From Porites lobata (Eukaryota; Cnidaria; Anthozoa; Scleractinia; Poritidae): a stretch of DNA of 64,000 nucleotides. The notes under the pieces were generated by a model. The model had not been told where the DNA came from, ran no database searches, and worked only from the letters and a program-made list of their open reading frames with translations. Numbering within the stretch: the stretch's first letter is position 1; the number at the start of each line of letters is the position of its first letter. A program made the position numbers and the translations under genes. The stretch covers positions 1,975,001 to 2,039,000 of the forward strand of contig CALNXK010000041.1 of the NCBI GenBank assembly GCA_942486035.1. The letters are read 5' to 3'. This document shows, one piece after another, positions 53,515 through 64,000 of the stretch.

Positions 53515-54220
53515 ACAGTCAAACCAGGTCAAGCGTTCCCGTCGCTAACAAAGTAATGAATTCATTAATGGAAAGATGATTTCGTTTGTTGATTCAATAA
53601 TCCATTCATAAAATGAATAATCCAACGGTCAAATTGTACCTCGATTCAATAATCAAATGTTGATTTGGTTTATGAACAAAATCTACCTGTTCTTTATTCT
53701 TGTCTGTTGTGTTCAATCGTATTTGCTTCCCTTTTCCTGCCGTTTACGATTGCGTTTTTCATTGCCTTTAATCAAAATAACAGCTAGAATAGACAGACCG
53801 CAAACGCAAAGAAACTGACAAAGGCCGAGGATCGAAATCCACCAATCACCGCACATACACTGACCTCAGTTTGACCGTCGTGTTTTCTAAGAGGTCAGGC
53901 CTAGGTCTGTTGCACTGATTATTGGCAGCAACCTGGCGTACATGTAACAGTTTGTTTGGGTTTGAACTTCAGAACTCGCCAGCACTCGACTCTCAGAAAA
54001 AAAAGAGGAAAAAACAAAATTCTGAGGTCAACTTGTGGAAAGTGTAATTTTTCAAAAAACAGTAATTGAATCAACATTCGATTATGGAATCGAGGCTAAA
54101 TATGACTATTGGATTGTTCATTTTATGAATGGATTATTGAATCAACAAACGAAATCATTTTTCCGTGAATGACTTCATTAGTTCGTTAGCGACGGGAACG
54201 CTTGACCTGGTTTGACTGTA
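53515..54220. mobile_element. TA-flanked element with ~150-bp inverted ends
   Basis: Starts CAGTCAAACCAGGTCAAGCG and ends in its mirror CGCTTGACCTGGTTTGACTG, with TA on each side. The arms run for about 150 bases (GATTCAATAATCCATTCATA and its mirror). The centre of about 400 bases is non-coding. The TA site fits the Tc1/mariner/pogo group. Confidence 0.75.
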
Positions 54221-55101
54221 ACCTATTGCTGGGACAAACAATCCTCTGAAGCACAATCTACCCGGTACTGACTCAAGCAGTCTTCAAGGAAATTTCCTGG
54301 CCAGAATACTGATCTGTTCTTTTTAAAAAATAAAGTTCTGATATATTTTTTTTCAATTTCTGAGCAGACTTCTTTAGCGTTGTGCCGCTTGCATGCTGCG
54401 TGGTACCTTTGTTTGGGTTCCAGTATCACATTGAAACACACGGCATTATTCACCGCTCCTTGTTCTAATTAAAATAATTATAGTCAAATTCCTTTTAAAA
54501 ATAACTACTTTGAAAATACAAAGTGCTTCGGCATAAAGCGCTCTCGAAAGCACCCAACAGATTACAGCCTTCAGCAGGCTTTACATATATAACACATATA
54601 TTATGAACCCCACACATGGCGTTGAAATGTGATAAAAGATACGAAATTTCAGTCATCTTTGCTCGATAAAAAAGTCTTCAAAATGCCGGTACTTCTGGGT
54701 ACTTCTTACCCTGTACAATATTCAGGACTTCATTTTGCTGGCGTGAGGTCCACATTTAGAAGACTTTAACATATAATCCAAAAAATCGTGAATACTCATG
54801 ACCTTGTTGTGGGTCACTGAACACTTTGTGATGTGAAGACTAAGTGAAACAATGAAAATAAATGTTTCTATGTGGAAACTTCGCTCTTAAGCCATTGCAA
54901 ATAGGAGAAATCATGTCAAATAACTAAATAATGCAAGTTTCTTATTTTTACTGGAACACAAATGAGAAAAAAGCCGACGAGAAAACGACCTTAATCCACG
55001 ATGGAATCTGCCATGACTGCAATGTTGGGTGATGCTTCTGGAAAAATGCATCATGGGATATTATTGATCGTCGTCTTCTTCTAGGCTATGCACTGAGAAA
55101 G

Positions 55102-55630
55102 ATGGCGGAGCCAGTAGGTCGCTTACAACTGGCTGATACTTAACTACTTGGAAAGAAAAATTGTTTTTCTGTAGTTTAGTACACCAGAACGGATAAAAGC
55201 CAATTTAAGCTTCACGCCAAGCTCATATCTTCAGGGAAGAATTTGCAGATTCTCTTTCATGGCAAGGCGCAGGTGGTAACATTGCTGTGTTTAGGATCTA
55301 GCCTTGAAAGGAAACTCGCTTCTAGACTACTTGTGCACTCCTTAGTGGTAAGTTTGTCCTCAAAAGTATGCTGTTACAGATAGTTTTTAAAAAAATTATG
55401 TAGTGATTCATTTGAATGGTTTTTTCTTATGGATTTTATCTTACAGTTGATAAGATTCGAAAACAAGAAAGTAAAGGAGAGGTAACATTTGAATTTTTTC
55501 GTCCCAGTTTAGATTATGGGAGGGTAACTTGATGCATATATTTTCTCTTTCGTCATTGTCATATTTAAGATCGCATGTATTCTTTGATTTCAAGGACAGA
55601 TTTGGAAACAGATCTAGCTCAATCTTCTAA
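55102..55630 (+). CDS. Weak candidate: small four-exon gene of unknown function
   Basis: Exons 55102-55113, 55180-55347, 55447-55481 and 55570-55630 join to 91 aa: MAEPYTRTDKSQFKLHAKLI and on, ending RFGNRSSSIF before TAA. ATGGCGGAGCC is a good start context and the donors at 55348 and 55482 are good (GTAAGT, GTAACA). The first intron would be only 66 bases, with a weak acceptor (TAGTTTAG). The long open exon 2, HGKAQVVTLLCLGSSLERKL, looks protein-like, but I recognise no family. It could also be the start of a longer gene or chance. Confidence 0.25.
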
Positions 55631-56253
55631 GAATATCACTACTGAACTATGCGTAATTAGCATAACGGAGCGACGCCGCTCAACACTATATTCTTGCACC
55701 GCTAAGGACAAAAATTTTCTCATTGGTACAAAGAATCAGACTTTAATAACCTTCATTGCATTTTATTCGGTAAAATGGTATTGCTCACAGTCCTATGTTA
55801 CTGTGCAAGCAATTTTCGCAAAGGAAGCCAAGCTTAAAATGCGGCTTTAACCTATAAAGAAGTTCAAGAACAATGATTTCTACCTGAAATGTTAATGACT
55901 CCTCTTTATCGTAACTGCAACATTAACCAGCATCATGAACGGAGAAAAAAAATGTTAGTGTTTTTGACTAGAAAATCATACGATCAACTCAACTCAACTT
56001 GCAGCTTTGAATACTGTTTGAACTGGCACCAAGTGTTAGCATGACAGTAAGCTTATGTATTTAGAAACAAACAAACGGGCGCTTTTATTATTCAGTGGCA
56101 ATTAATGGCGCCAAGGCGTTTCGATTTCATAAGTCGGTTTAATGCAACATCAGACACTGTTTCTTGACCAACGATAATTGAATTGGTGGCCACTTCCCCC
56201 GCATTGAAACGATTACAAGTAATTCACCTACTACATTTGATGGCTCAGTAAAT

Positions 56254-56448
56254 TACCCTGCGAGCGGAGGTTTCTCTCTCGCATGGCTTTTAGTGTTTAC
56301 TAAGTCGTTCGCGTGGCTTGTCTGTCGCGTAGTTGGTTTGTCCCCGTTCACGGGGAGTAAACAAACCAACTACGCCACTGACAAGCCACGCGAATAACTT
56401 CGTAAACGCTAAAAGCCATGCAAGAGAGAAACCTCTGCTCGCAGGGTA
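56254..56448. mobile_element. Palindromic MITE with 8-bp target duplication, copy 2
   Basis: The same family as 22751-22940: TACCCTGCGAGCGGAGGTTT mirrored by AAACCTCTGCTCGCAGGGTA. Flanks CAGTAAAT (56246-56253) and CAGAAAAT (56449-56456) agree in 7 of 8 bases, supporting an 8-bp target duplication. Confidence 0.78.
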
Positions 56449-56860
56449 CAGAAAATAGGCCATTTGCGAGTTTCAAAATATGTCGCTTTCAAAACAAGGC
56501 TACGTTCAAAACCGAGTTTGTGAAAATGAATATTTTTGCATATTGAGAATAATAAAAAAAACATTTTCATATCAATAGCTTCGCACTTAGCCGGCAGTCA
56601 AACAGAGGCTAATGGAGCAACTTTGAAATTATCTATTTCATGTTTGCCTAATTTTCTCAAGTTTCACAAAAATCACCGGTTTAGTTCAGTCCCTCTCAAC
56701 CTCCTCAGCGAATTTTCGAATTTTGCAAATTTTCCAATTTTTCGCAAATTTTGCAGGTTTCACAAAAATCGCATTATTAGTTGGGGTCCTCTTAACCTCC
56801 CCTTTTACTGCTTTTCACTGATTCAGTAAATTTTCAAATTTTTTGAAAATGTTACAATTT

Positions 56861-57333
56861 TTGCACTGCGTGCCCCGGGGGGGGCACTTGGGTATTTTTT
56901 GGGTGGGTATGTGCCGCCCGGGACTCCAAATTGGCACCCCGTTCTAGAAAAAATTTCCCCTAAAATTGATACCCCGTTCTAGAAATAGGCCAATTTTTTA
57001 TACCCCGTTCTAGAATTCGCCCTAAAACTAACACCCCGTTCTAGAAATGGGCCAATTTTTTATACTCCGTTCTAGGGTGCAACAAGAGTACAACGGTTTG
57101 CTTCTTAACGCACTGAACCGTATTTTAAAAGCAATCTGTCCTTGAATGCTTTCAAATGGCTACTTACAAAAGTGGAGAGCTTTCGTGCGTTCGAAATATT
57201 ATACCCCGTTCTAGAAACCGCGTCTGAAATGGATACCCCGTTCTAAACCAGGAGCTTCAAAATCACGACCCCTTTGGGCGGCACATACCCGTATAGGTAA
57301 TGTATGGGAGTACCCCCCCCGGGCTGCGTGCAA
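56861..57333. mobile_element. Element with CCCCGTTCTAGAA internal repeats
   Basis: The ends TTGCACTGCGTGCCCCGGGG and its mirror (CCCGGGCTGCGTGCAA), each followed inward by GGGTATGTGCCGCCC or its mirror, mark a non-autonomous element. Inside, the word ACCCCGTTCTAGAA occurs seven times with small changes, four of them spaced about 33-39 bases apart. Non-coding. Confidence 0.75.
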
Positions 57334-57467
57334 ACCTGGACATATCTCATCCGATACAGATAAACATCTATTGGAGGCACATTTATTAGAGTGACAGTCC
57401 TGAAGCATTTATTTGAGAGTGGAAGTCATTAGATCATTTCACTACTGGCCAACTACGGTTAATAATA

Positions 57468-57645
57468 CAGTCGACTCTCTCTTAACGGGCACCTCTATAA
57501 GACGGACACCTCTGTAAAACGGACACCTAGAGTTGGTCCCTGCCTTTGTTTATTCCCTTTATTGACTCTTTATAAGACGGACATCTCTCTAAGACGGACA
57601 CTTAGTGCCGGTCCCAAAGGTGTCCGTTTTGGAGAGAGTTGACTG
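57468..57645. mobile_element. Pogo-like MITE, copy 2
   Basis: A close relative of 49038-49216 with the same CAGTCGACTCTCTCTTA start, TTGACTG end and TA flanks. The two are about 178 bases each and differ by scattered substitutions. Confidence 0.78.
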
Positions 57646-57762
57646 TATAGATGCAAGGAAACTGGCTGTGTGTGTTCTTGTTGTTTACACCCCAATAAAG
57701 CAAAGAGACAAACAGGAAGGCAATGGTGAACCTTAAAAGAAGTAGGCAAGTTGACTTTTGTA

Positions 57763-58178
57763 ATATTCAGGGGCACCCCACGTCAATTTTCGGAAAATAT
57801 CTGTTTGGAAGACGATTTGAGATCTACAATTTTCGGAACATTTGTTGTAAAATTTCTTGCTTGCCTGCCTCTTCTAGGATTTTCGAACATCTAATAAAAA
57901 ATGGTATAATTGCCCATGTTTAACGGATCTTTACCCTAAAAAGGTCACCTAGAATTTTCGGGAGCCTTTTTTCTTGCTGAAATTTTCGAAAAGATAAGTT
58001 TTGATCCCTTTAATTTTCGGATCACTAGACCTTCACTAGGAAATCCGAACAGATGAAAATTTTTAGGGGATAAAAGTATGCCTAGGCCTATATCTACCGT
58101 TCAAATACTACAATACGGTTAACAATGCTATGTTTAAGTGGTTTTGAACTATATTCTCGTTGGGTGCCCCTGAATATT
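57763..58178. mobile_element. MITE with AATATTCAGGGGCACCC ends
   Basis: AATATTCAGGGGCACCCCACG at the left and GTTGGGTGCCCCTGAATATT at the right are inverted. The interior has repeated ATTTTCGGA/ATTTTCGAA words and no gene. The open frame at 58125-58499 begins inside its right end and is therefore suspect. Confidence 0.7.
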
Positions 58179-58782
58179 GTGTTTGACTATTTATTGCCAA
58201 ATCAGTGTCTACGGAATCTACCTGGTGAAGTGCTCTTAAAATCCTTTACCTTAAAATACCAGGCCTATAAGTCCAACAGGACTCTTTTGTTCAAAAGATA
58301 CATAACCACTATTCACTGGATTAACTTCAGTGGGCAATGTGATAAAATATGTGGTAAATATGTTACAATTTATAGCAAGGACTTACATTCCCCTTCAATT
58401 CATCAGTCATGGCTGTCTCATCCAATCATCCTGAGAGCATTAAAGCAAGAAGGAGTCTGGACAATTCAGAGGTCTATTCTTTTCTCTTATTTCTTTTAAC
58501 AAAAAGCTATATTTTATTCATATTATACTATGTTTTTGACATGTCAGCTGTTGATTGACATGGTTGACATGATGACTAATATTAACCATTAGTAAAATCC
58601 AACTAGTGGTCTATTGTCAATGCTGCGTTCTGATTGGTTGAGCTACCAGTGAGTACTAGGCTCTTATTATGTTATAGCCCACTAGTAGCGAAAAGCGCCG
58701 GCTTTTTGGCGGCAAAAAGTCTTAAAGTCTAGCTTTAACTAGCTAAAGTTTTTTTGTCTCGATATTTTTGACCAACAAGTTA

Positions 58783-58817
<35 letters not shown>

Positions 58818-61486
58818 GGCCTTTGACTCAATAGCCCATTCGTGCTTGAGGAATAATTGTTAAATATTTACCTCCTTAGGGAGTGGATAACGCGTGAGCT
58901 CGGTGACCTTCCAATTTTTGTAGACAATGATCTTCAGAAATTCGACAAAATCCTAGGGTTGATGTTTGTTAAAAGGCAAGAAAAGACTTCGAACGATTCA
59001 AAACAGCGTTTTCCCATTTACTTTGGTTGATTTTTTTTGCTCGAAGGATGTTTACAACTACTGTTAAGTTTGTTCAAAGTAGCATGAAGAGGCCGTTTTG
59101 AGAACTCAGTGTATTTCCCACAAGAAAAATTTTGCCCAAAAATCGAAGTTTGTGGAAATTCTACGTTTCTATTAAATAGGACAAAGAGTACTACAGGACT
59201 AACAACGCCTTACCTTGAGCAAACGAGCTGCCATGACAGTACTTCATGCGAAGAACGACCAAAAAAACCTTTTTCACTCACTAACTACAGAAAATGACAA
59301 AGCTCCATTTTTCTTCTCATTCTTTCTTCTTTAAACTTTTAGCGGTGCCATTTAAGCTATATTTGCATTACGCTGTTGTATGCGAAATTATAAACTTGCG
59401 AATTGCCATGTGCTCTGTCGGCTTGTTTTTCGAGTGGTCTTTAATCGTCTAGGGGGCAGTACAAGGTGCAATGATTCCAACTCTTTTTTAGGAGCAGCCT
59501 GTTAACTTTTTGGAATTAAAATTTTGAATGAAAAACGAGGGTAATCTGAGCAAGTGATCTCATACTCCTGCAAAGAGCTTCAAACTTTAGTGCAAGTTTA
59601 CAAAAATGATCATTCACTCGGACCACCCTTCAAGTTCTTGTATGCCCTGCAGTGGTATAAAACAAGTGATAAATAATTTTATGCGCCAAAGTTTATGAAT
59701 CCCCCAATGATTTTTCATGCTGTTTCGCGTCTTATTCAGCTACCGCAGTGATGGAGGGTTGGAATAATTTTGGACCAACTTCCCTCCTTTTGCCGGTCTT
59801 TGTTTCTTATAATTACATGTTCCTTCATTCAAACATTCAAACCGGGGGTGTGGTGTTGCAGAGGGTGTGATTGCCAAATCCCTACTGCAAAAGACTGATA
59901 AGATACCGAACCTGAATGCATAAGTGAAACCACAAGAAAACATTGTTAAAATTTAGTATTTTTTGGTGGATAAGACCCTAAAAAGAAGGGACACTAACTA
60001 AAAATTGGACAGTTGTATACAAATTTAAGAAAACTCATTTTCAAAGTGATCAATATTTCTCGAAACAAAAGTACTGAAAGAACAATGAATGATATTCCTT
60101 GATAAAAAGTAATAAACATTCACCACAACTAAACAAAATCCAATAATTAATTCAATAGGACATGACAATTATTTTGAAATAAAAGTTAGCTTAATTTCAA
60201 ACCCGTTCCACCTTTAAGAAACAAGTTTATTTTCTGCAACGCAACATTCTTGCGTTCGAGATACGAGAACGCAACCCCTCATTTGTGTTGGGTATTCTGT
60301 GTATTATTGCGTGTCCTATGCAATTAATAAGAGAGGTTTTTTAGAGATTTCATTTGTGTCGACACACGTTTGCCTTGCTTTGAAGCGACTGCTTCCGTTT
60401 TGCCTCACTTTGACGCGCTCTGTGTTTGTTGAATCTTCCAAAGCGTTCAAAAAAATAAAATAAGTAAAAAATTTACTTTGGATTAAGCCTTCATGTTTTC
60501 AGTATGGTTCGTCACTGTCTTTGGAAAATGTGTGCGACTCCTGGTGCACGCATCAATGAAACCAGCCGTTGTGCCACAAAGTGAATCCACTGAGTTTTGT
60601 AGCTTAGCGGCCGTTGCGCCACTAACTAAATCTACCGAGTTGTGTAGCTTGGCGGCCGTTTTGTGTTGCTCGCCGGCCGTTGCGCTACAACGTGTGGCAC
60701 AACGGCCGGCGAGCTAAAATCTAGCGAGTGAAGCTCGGAGCGCCTTTTCATCATGACTTGTGATATTTTCGGCACCGGACAAACGAACATTTATGCTCCA
60801 TGGTCTTAGGTCTTTAATATCAACACAAGTTAAGAAGACTTGCTAGTAACGTTTTCGTTTTATAGTAAATTTCAGTAATTGTCTACAAGTGGAATTCCCA
60901 ATAAATAAAATTAATGATTACATCTAAAACGTTGTCAACTGTTTGCTTTTTAACAGTATCTGGCCCGGGTTGTTCGAAGCTGGTTAAACCCAGGGTTAGT
61001 GCAAAATTTAAATTCGGATGTGACAGCTTAAAAAGTAAATTCAGTTTAATTCATTTTGTCAACAGGTTGATGATTGGATGCTCTTAAAAATAACAGAGAA
61101 AATTATCCGAAGAGATGGTTTTGAACAAAAGGCAAACAAACCCGGGTTAAGTGCTAATCAGGCCTTCGAACATCTGCGTCCTGTAGAACATCTGTTGCGC
61201 GTTCTATGTATTTACACACCTGACACACTCTGGCCAGTGTCTCCTCAAATTACAAGCACTTGAAACGAACCATACGATAATGACAAGCCTTCAAAACCTT
61301 TTCATAATGAAACACAGTTTAAATACAGGTTTTGCTGTACGTAATCCTTACGTTCAAAATATGCCAAAATCATATTTTTCTATAGCAAGAACCATCCACT
61401 CTTCCCCCTCAACTGCTACCTGTAGGCCCAACAAACATATTGAACGCACTCTCCTAAGCTCCGATAAATCCTAGTTTTGCGTTTAA

Positions 61487-62619
61487 GGGACTGGTTCACG
61501 ATAATGCGCATGTGTGAGTTCTGACAGTAGCTGATTGTTTTTCAACCAATCGGAAGCGAGTTAGATGCACGCAAGTAAATTTACAAAATTCAAATTAATT
61601 GTTCGCGACGCGAGAGTATTTCCGGGCATTTGGTTTAATTTTATTTATCCCCATAATTAAAGTTTATTCTTTGGTACTCCTCAGATATATGTTGCAGCCG
61701 ATAAGAATAAGATTTACAGCCCTGTCCTGCTTTGAAACAAACATTTACCAACGTGTATTTTTACGAGGTCGTACCCACGCTAACAAAACCGTCACCGATC
61801 GGCAAACAAAATTTGTAAACAAACATCTTATTACTGTTCTCTCAGTTCGCCTTATATAAACCCAGAAATACCTACAAATAGCGCCTGACCGGTGACAAAA
61901 ACACACAACGTATGAGTGTAAAGATTATCCTTAACTGAGCATAAATTTCAATTGCTTATCAGCAAATGAACAAATTCATTCGCGTTGCATCGGGTCAGTG
62001 TTCCGCAAAACAAATGTTATCGAGTAACACACATAAAGAAACTAGATTATAAACAGAATATTCAGGCAATAATATATTTTAAAAACATCAATTCTTCAAC
62101 ATATAGGATCGTAAAGCAAAGATGCAAGGAACATTTCAAGTGTACCAGATCAGTGAAGATCGCGCGGCCTGTTGCGGTATAACCACAGGTCGGAGTCAAA
62201 AATTAAATCAAAGTTGAACGAACTCATGCCTTAAACCACTTTCCAAGTGTCGTGTATTCTTTTCGTATGCCACACACTACTCCTAGAACACATACCAGAT
62301 CGATAGGCTAAGCTTCTCTATCTCCAGAGACTCTTGAGAACGTCCTGTTGCCGGACGGCCACGATGCTCGTCTGAACCTCCATGATCAAAACATTATTTT
62401 TTGCGTCTTCTTAAAACGTAACCAGTCAAACGACACAACCACGCGTTAATCACCACTACCGAAGTATAACTAGACCAGCCAAAGCGACGGATGTCCGAAT
62501 AAAACGAAGGATTTTCAATGATTGTACCGGTAATGGCGATTTCGAATTTAGTGTTGACCCGACAAATTTATTCTGAAGAGACAAACGTCGCGCATGCGCA
62601 TTATCGTGAACCAGTCCCT
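61487..62619. mobile_element. 1.1-kb element flanked by TTAA with 27-bp inverted ends
   Basis: The left end GGGACTGGTTCACGATAATG plus CGCATG is mirrored at the right by CGCATTATCGTGAACCAGTC plus CC. Both ends abut TTAA (61483-61486 and 62620-62623), the target site of piggyBac-like elements. The internal frames are short and unlike a transposase, so it is non-autonomous. Confidence 0.72.
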
Positions 62620-62761
62620 TTAAATGTGCTACTTTTCTCCTTCAACTTCAGCCTTGCATTAGGGCGTTTTTTACTTTAAATTATTCTACAACAATACAAA
62701 ATCTCCCGAATTTACCAGGAACTAACACTCAAGAAATATTGCACTAAGAACTAACACTCTG

Positions 62762-63360
62762 TGGGGTCCCCCATGGTTCAGTGACAACTTTAATTCCTCC
62801 TGTGCATTAATGATATCCACAAATCAAGCAGTGTGTTCAACTTTTATTTGTTTGTTGATGACACTAGCATGTTGCATGCTAACAAAAACTTGCGCGAACT
62901 TGAAAACAAAGTTAACACTGAACTTGGAAATTTTTGAGATTGGCTGAAGGCCATTAAAATATCACTTAAAATTAAGAAATCAAACTTTGTAATTTTTTTT
63001 TCCGGGTCAAAAATCATTTACCATTTATTCCTCGCATTAGTATTCTGGATTATGAAATGAATTCACACAAAACCCTCGAGAAGAAGGAATATGTCAAATA
63101 CCGAGGAGGTTGTATTGACGCTGATCCTTCCCGGAAACACCATATCGAGCTCATATCGGAAACATCAGTAAATGCGTTGGTGTTATAGCAAAGTTCAGAC
63201 ATTTTGTTCCTCGTCAAACTCTTTTGAGTATCTTTCAGTCCCTTATTTCGCCTTATCTAACCTATGGTATATGTGCTTGGGGCCAAGGTGCTAAAGTCAA
63301 TATAAACAAATTCGTTGTCTTTTGTAGGCTTGCTATCCTGAGACTAGTGGTCTTTCTACC
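62762..63360 (+). pseudogene. Decayed LINE reverse transcriptase fragment
   Basis: Broken frames give GVPHGSV (GVPQGSV in live elements), then in another frame LCINDIHKSSSVFNFYLFVD followed by DTSMLHANKNL, where FVDD stands for the catalytic YADD. Further on, QSLISPYLTYGICAWGQGAK matches the thumb region of non-LTR reverse transcriptases. At least two frameshifts and an in-frame TGA make it inactive. It ends directly before the next gene. Confidence 0.8.
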
Positions 63361-63366
63361 AGGACA

Positions 63367-64000
63367 ATGTTATATGTTACTCTTCTTGGTGATGAGTGGA
63401 GTTCATCTGCTGGTGGGTTGTCAACAATAAACAGAGAACTTGCAATTCACCTTTCAAATCATCCAGCAGTGAAGGTTTCTTTGCTAGTCCCAGAGGGAGC
63501 TTGCAATTGTGAGGAAAGGAGTGAAGCCCATACCTATGGAATCTCTGTCGTTGAGGCCAAGAGAATTGTAGCATTTGATCCTCGTGATTGGTTAAGCTTT
63601 CCACCCCATCAGCACCTCATGGACATCGTTGTTGGCCATGGTGTGAAACTTGGTCGGCAAGTACAAATCATAAGAGACTCGTCTCAATTTTCAGATTGTA
63701 CGTGGGTACAAATGGTTCACACTGCTCCAGAGGACCTTAGCAGATACAAGTGCTACAGTGCTGACAGTGATGCCATTGCAAAAGGTGAAACAAAACACGA
63801 ATCAGAAGTTGAGCTTTGCAAACTTGCTGACCTTGTTGTGCCTGTGGGACCCAGACTGAAAGAAGCATACTCTTCATATTTACAGCGATGTAAAACTGAT
63901 GAAGACGTTTTGTCCTTTACTCCAGGCCTTTTTCAAAGAGAGTTTGGGGATTTAGTAGCAAAGCAAGAGCCTAACGAGAATGGCGAATTCAAAGTGTTGT
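63367..64000 (+). CDS. Glycosyltransferase-like protein (GT4-conflict type), 5' part, runs off the window
   Basis: Open without a stop from ATG at 63367 to the window end, 211 codons. It reads MLYVTLLGDEWSSSAGGLST then INRELAIHL, a GT-B-type start with the G-G-L-S-T loop; further on VVGHGVKLGRQ, MVHTAPEDLSRYKCY, EVELCKLADLVVPVGPRLKE and FTPGLF. These are the landmarks of the glycosyltransferase-4-like domain common in coral, anemone and amphioxus immune-type proteins, where it often sits before NTPase, TPR or Death domains. An acceptor (TCTTTCTACCAG) ends at 63362, four bases before this ATG, so an upstream exon and an earlier start are possible. Its effector part and full domain set lie outside the window. 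Cytoplasmic, by family inference. Confidence 0.8.
   Translation, partial: MLYVTLLGDEWSSSAGGLSTINRELAIHLSNHPAVKVSLLVPEGACNCEERSEAHTYGISVVEAKRIVAFDPRDWLSFPPHQHLMDIVVGHGVKLGRQVQIIRDSSQFSDCTWVQMVHTAPEDLSRYKCYSADSDAIAKGETKHESEVELCKLADLVVPVGPRLKEAYSSYLQRCKTDEDVLSFTPGLFQREFGDLVAKQEPNENGEFKVL

Larger units (their letters stand above)
49701..55101. other. Intergenic transposon-rich region
   Basis: No gene recognised. After the 3' end of the channel gene come a hAT-like end fragment (CAGTGGCGGATCCACGGGAG at 50620), a two-armed Penelope-like element (50861-51723), a second fold-back structure (51779-52575) and a TA-flanked inverted-repeat element (53515-54220). 52600-53400 and 54230-55100 hold nothing I can name. 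Confidence 0.6.
55631..62760. other. Repeat-filled region without recognised genes
   Basis: The open frames here (for example 56536-56829, 58125-58499 and 59740-59943) lack family resemblance or overlap inverted-repeat elements. Elements are listed separately. Around 60580-60715 GC-rich words GCGGCCGTTGCGC and TCGCCGGCCGT recur, with a short hairpin (GCCGGCCGTTGCGC against GGCACAACGGCCGGC). 58610-58860 and 60960-61220 look like further dispersed repeats. 59000-60480 holds nothing I can name. Confidence 0.55.

Noticed and set aside
58125..58499. 124-codon open frame
   Set aside because: Its first part lies inside the right end of a MITE; the remainder resembles no protein I know.
1..64000. 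CRISPR array, bacterial operon or prophage features
   Set aside because: No regularly spaced repeats with unique spacers and no prokaryotic gene packing; the split genes with GT-AG introns are eukaryotic.

Overview
The window looks like animal nuclear DNA, most likely from an anthozoan cnidarian (coral or sea anemone). It is AT-rich, its genes are cut into many short exons with GT-AG introns, and introns and spacers are full of short inverted-repeat transposons, Penelope-like and hAT remnants and a tRNA-derived SINE. The receptor and immune-type gene families seen are typical of corals and anemones. The species call is inference; the sequence carries no diagnostic marker that I can read.

Layout, with all recognised genes on the + strand. 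(1) 1-4053: repeat-rich upstream DNA. (2) 4084-11289: a complete nine-exon Cys-loop receptor gene of the GABA-A/glycine class, 438 aa, with the PAR anion-selectivity motif in M2. (3) 11290-16058: no gene seen; it contains a second copy of the 1-kb repeat at the left end of the window. (4) 16059-49700: one very large gene, which I assembled from 42 phase-compatible exons (2,458 codons). Its product reads: signal peptide, PAN/apple domain, Ser/Thr-rich stalk, five FN3 domains alternating with four SEA domains, eight more FN3 domains in tandem, then a glutamate-receptor-type ligand-binding fold split by a two-helix pore carrying the K+ channel signature TVGYGD, a third membrane helix and a short cytoplasmic tail. 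(5) 49701-63366: a transposon graveyard (two-armed Penelope-like element, several fold-back elements, decayed LINE reverse transcriptase) with one weak gene candidate at 55102-55630. (6) 63367-64000: the 5' part of a glycosyltransferase-like gene (GT4-conflict type) that runs off the window.

The main discovery candidate is the gene at 16059-49700: a predicted K+-selective glutamate-receptor-like channel fused to a mucin/adhesion-type ectodomain. Bacterial GluR0 and rotifer AvGluR1 are known precedents for a glutamate receptor with a K+ filter, but I know of no described form with PAN, SEA and FN3 domains. One FN3 exon (34319-34612) carries an in-frame TGA at 34513, where the sister exons have Gly. 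Because the exon is phase-symmetric it could be skipped, so the gene may be intact through splicing, polymorphic, or dying. Both receptor genes would make inhibitory (Cl- or K+) channels if expressed. No operon logic applies, and their adjacency may be chance.
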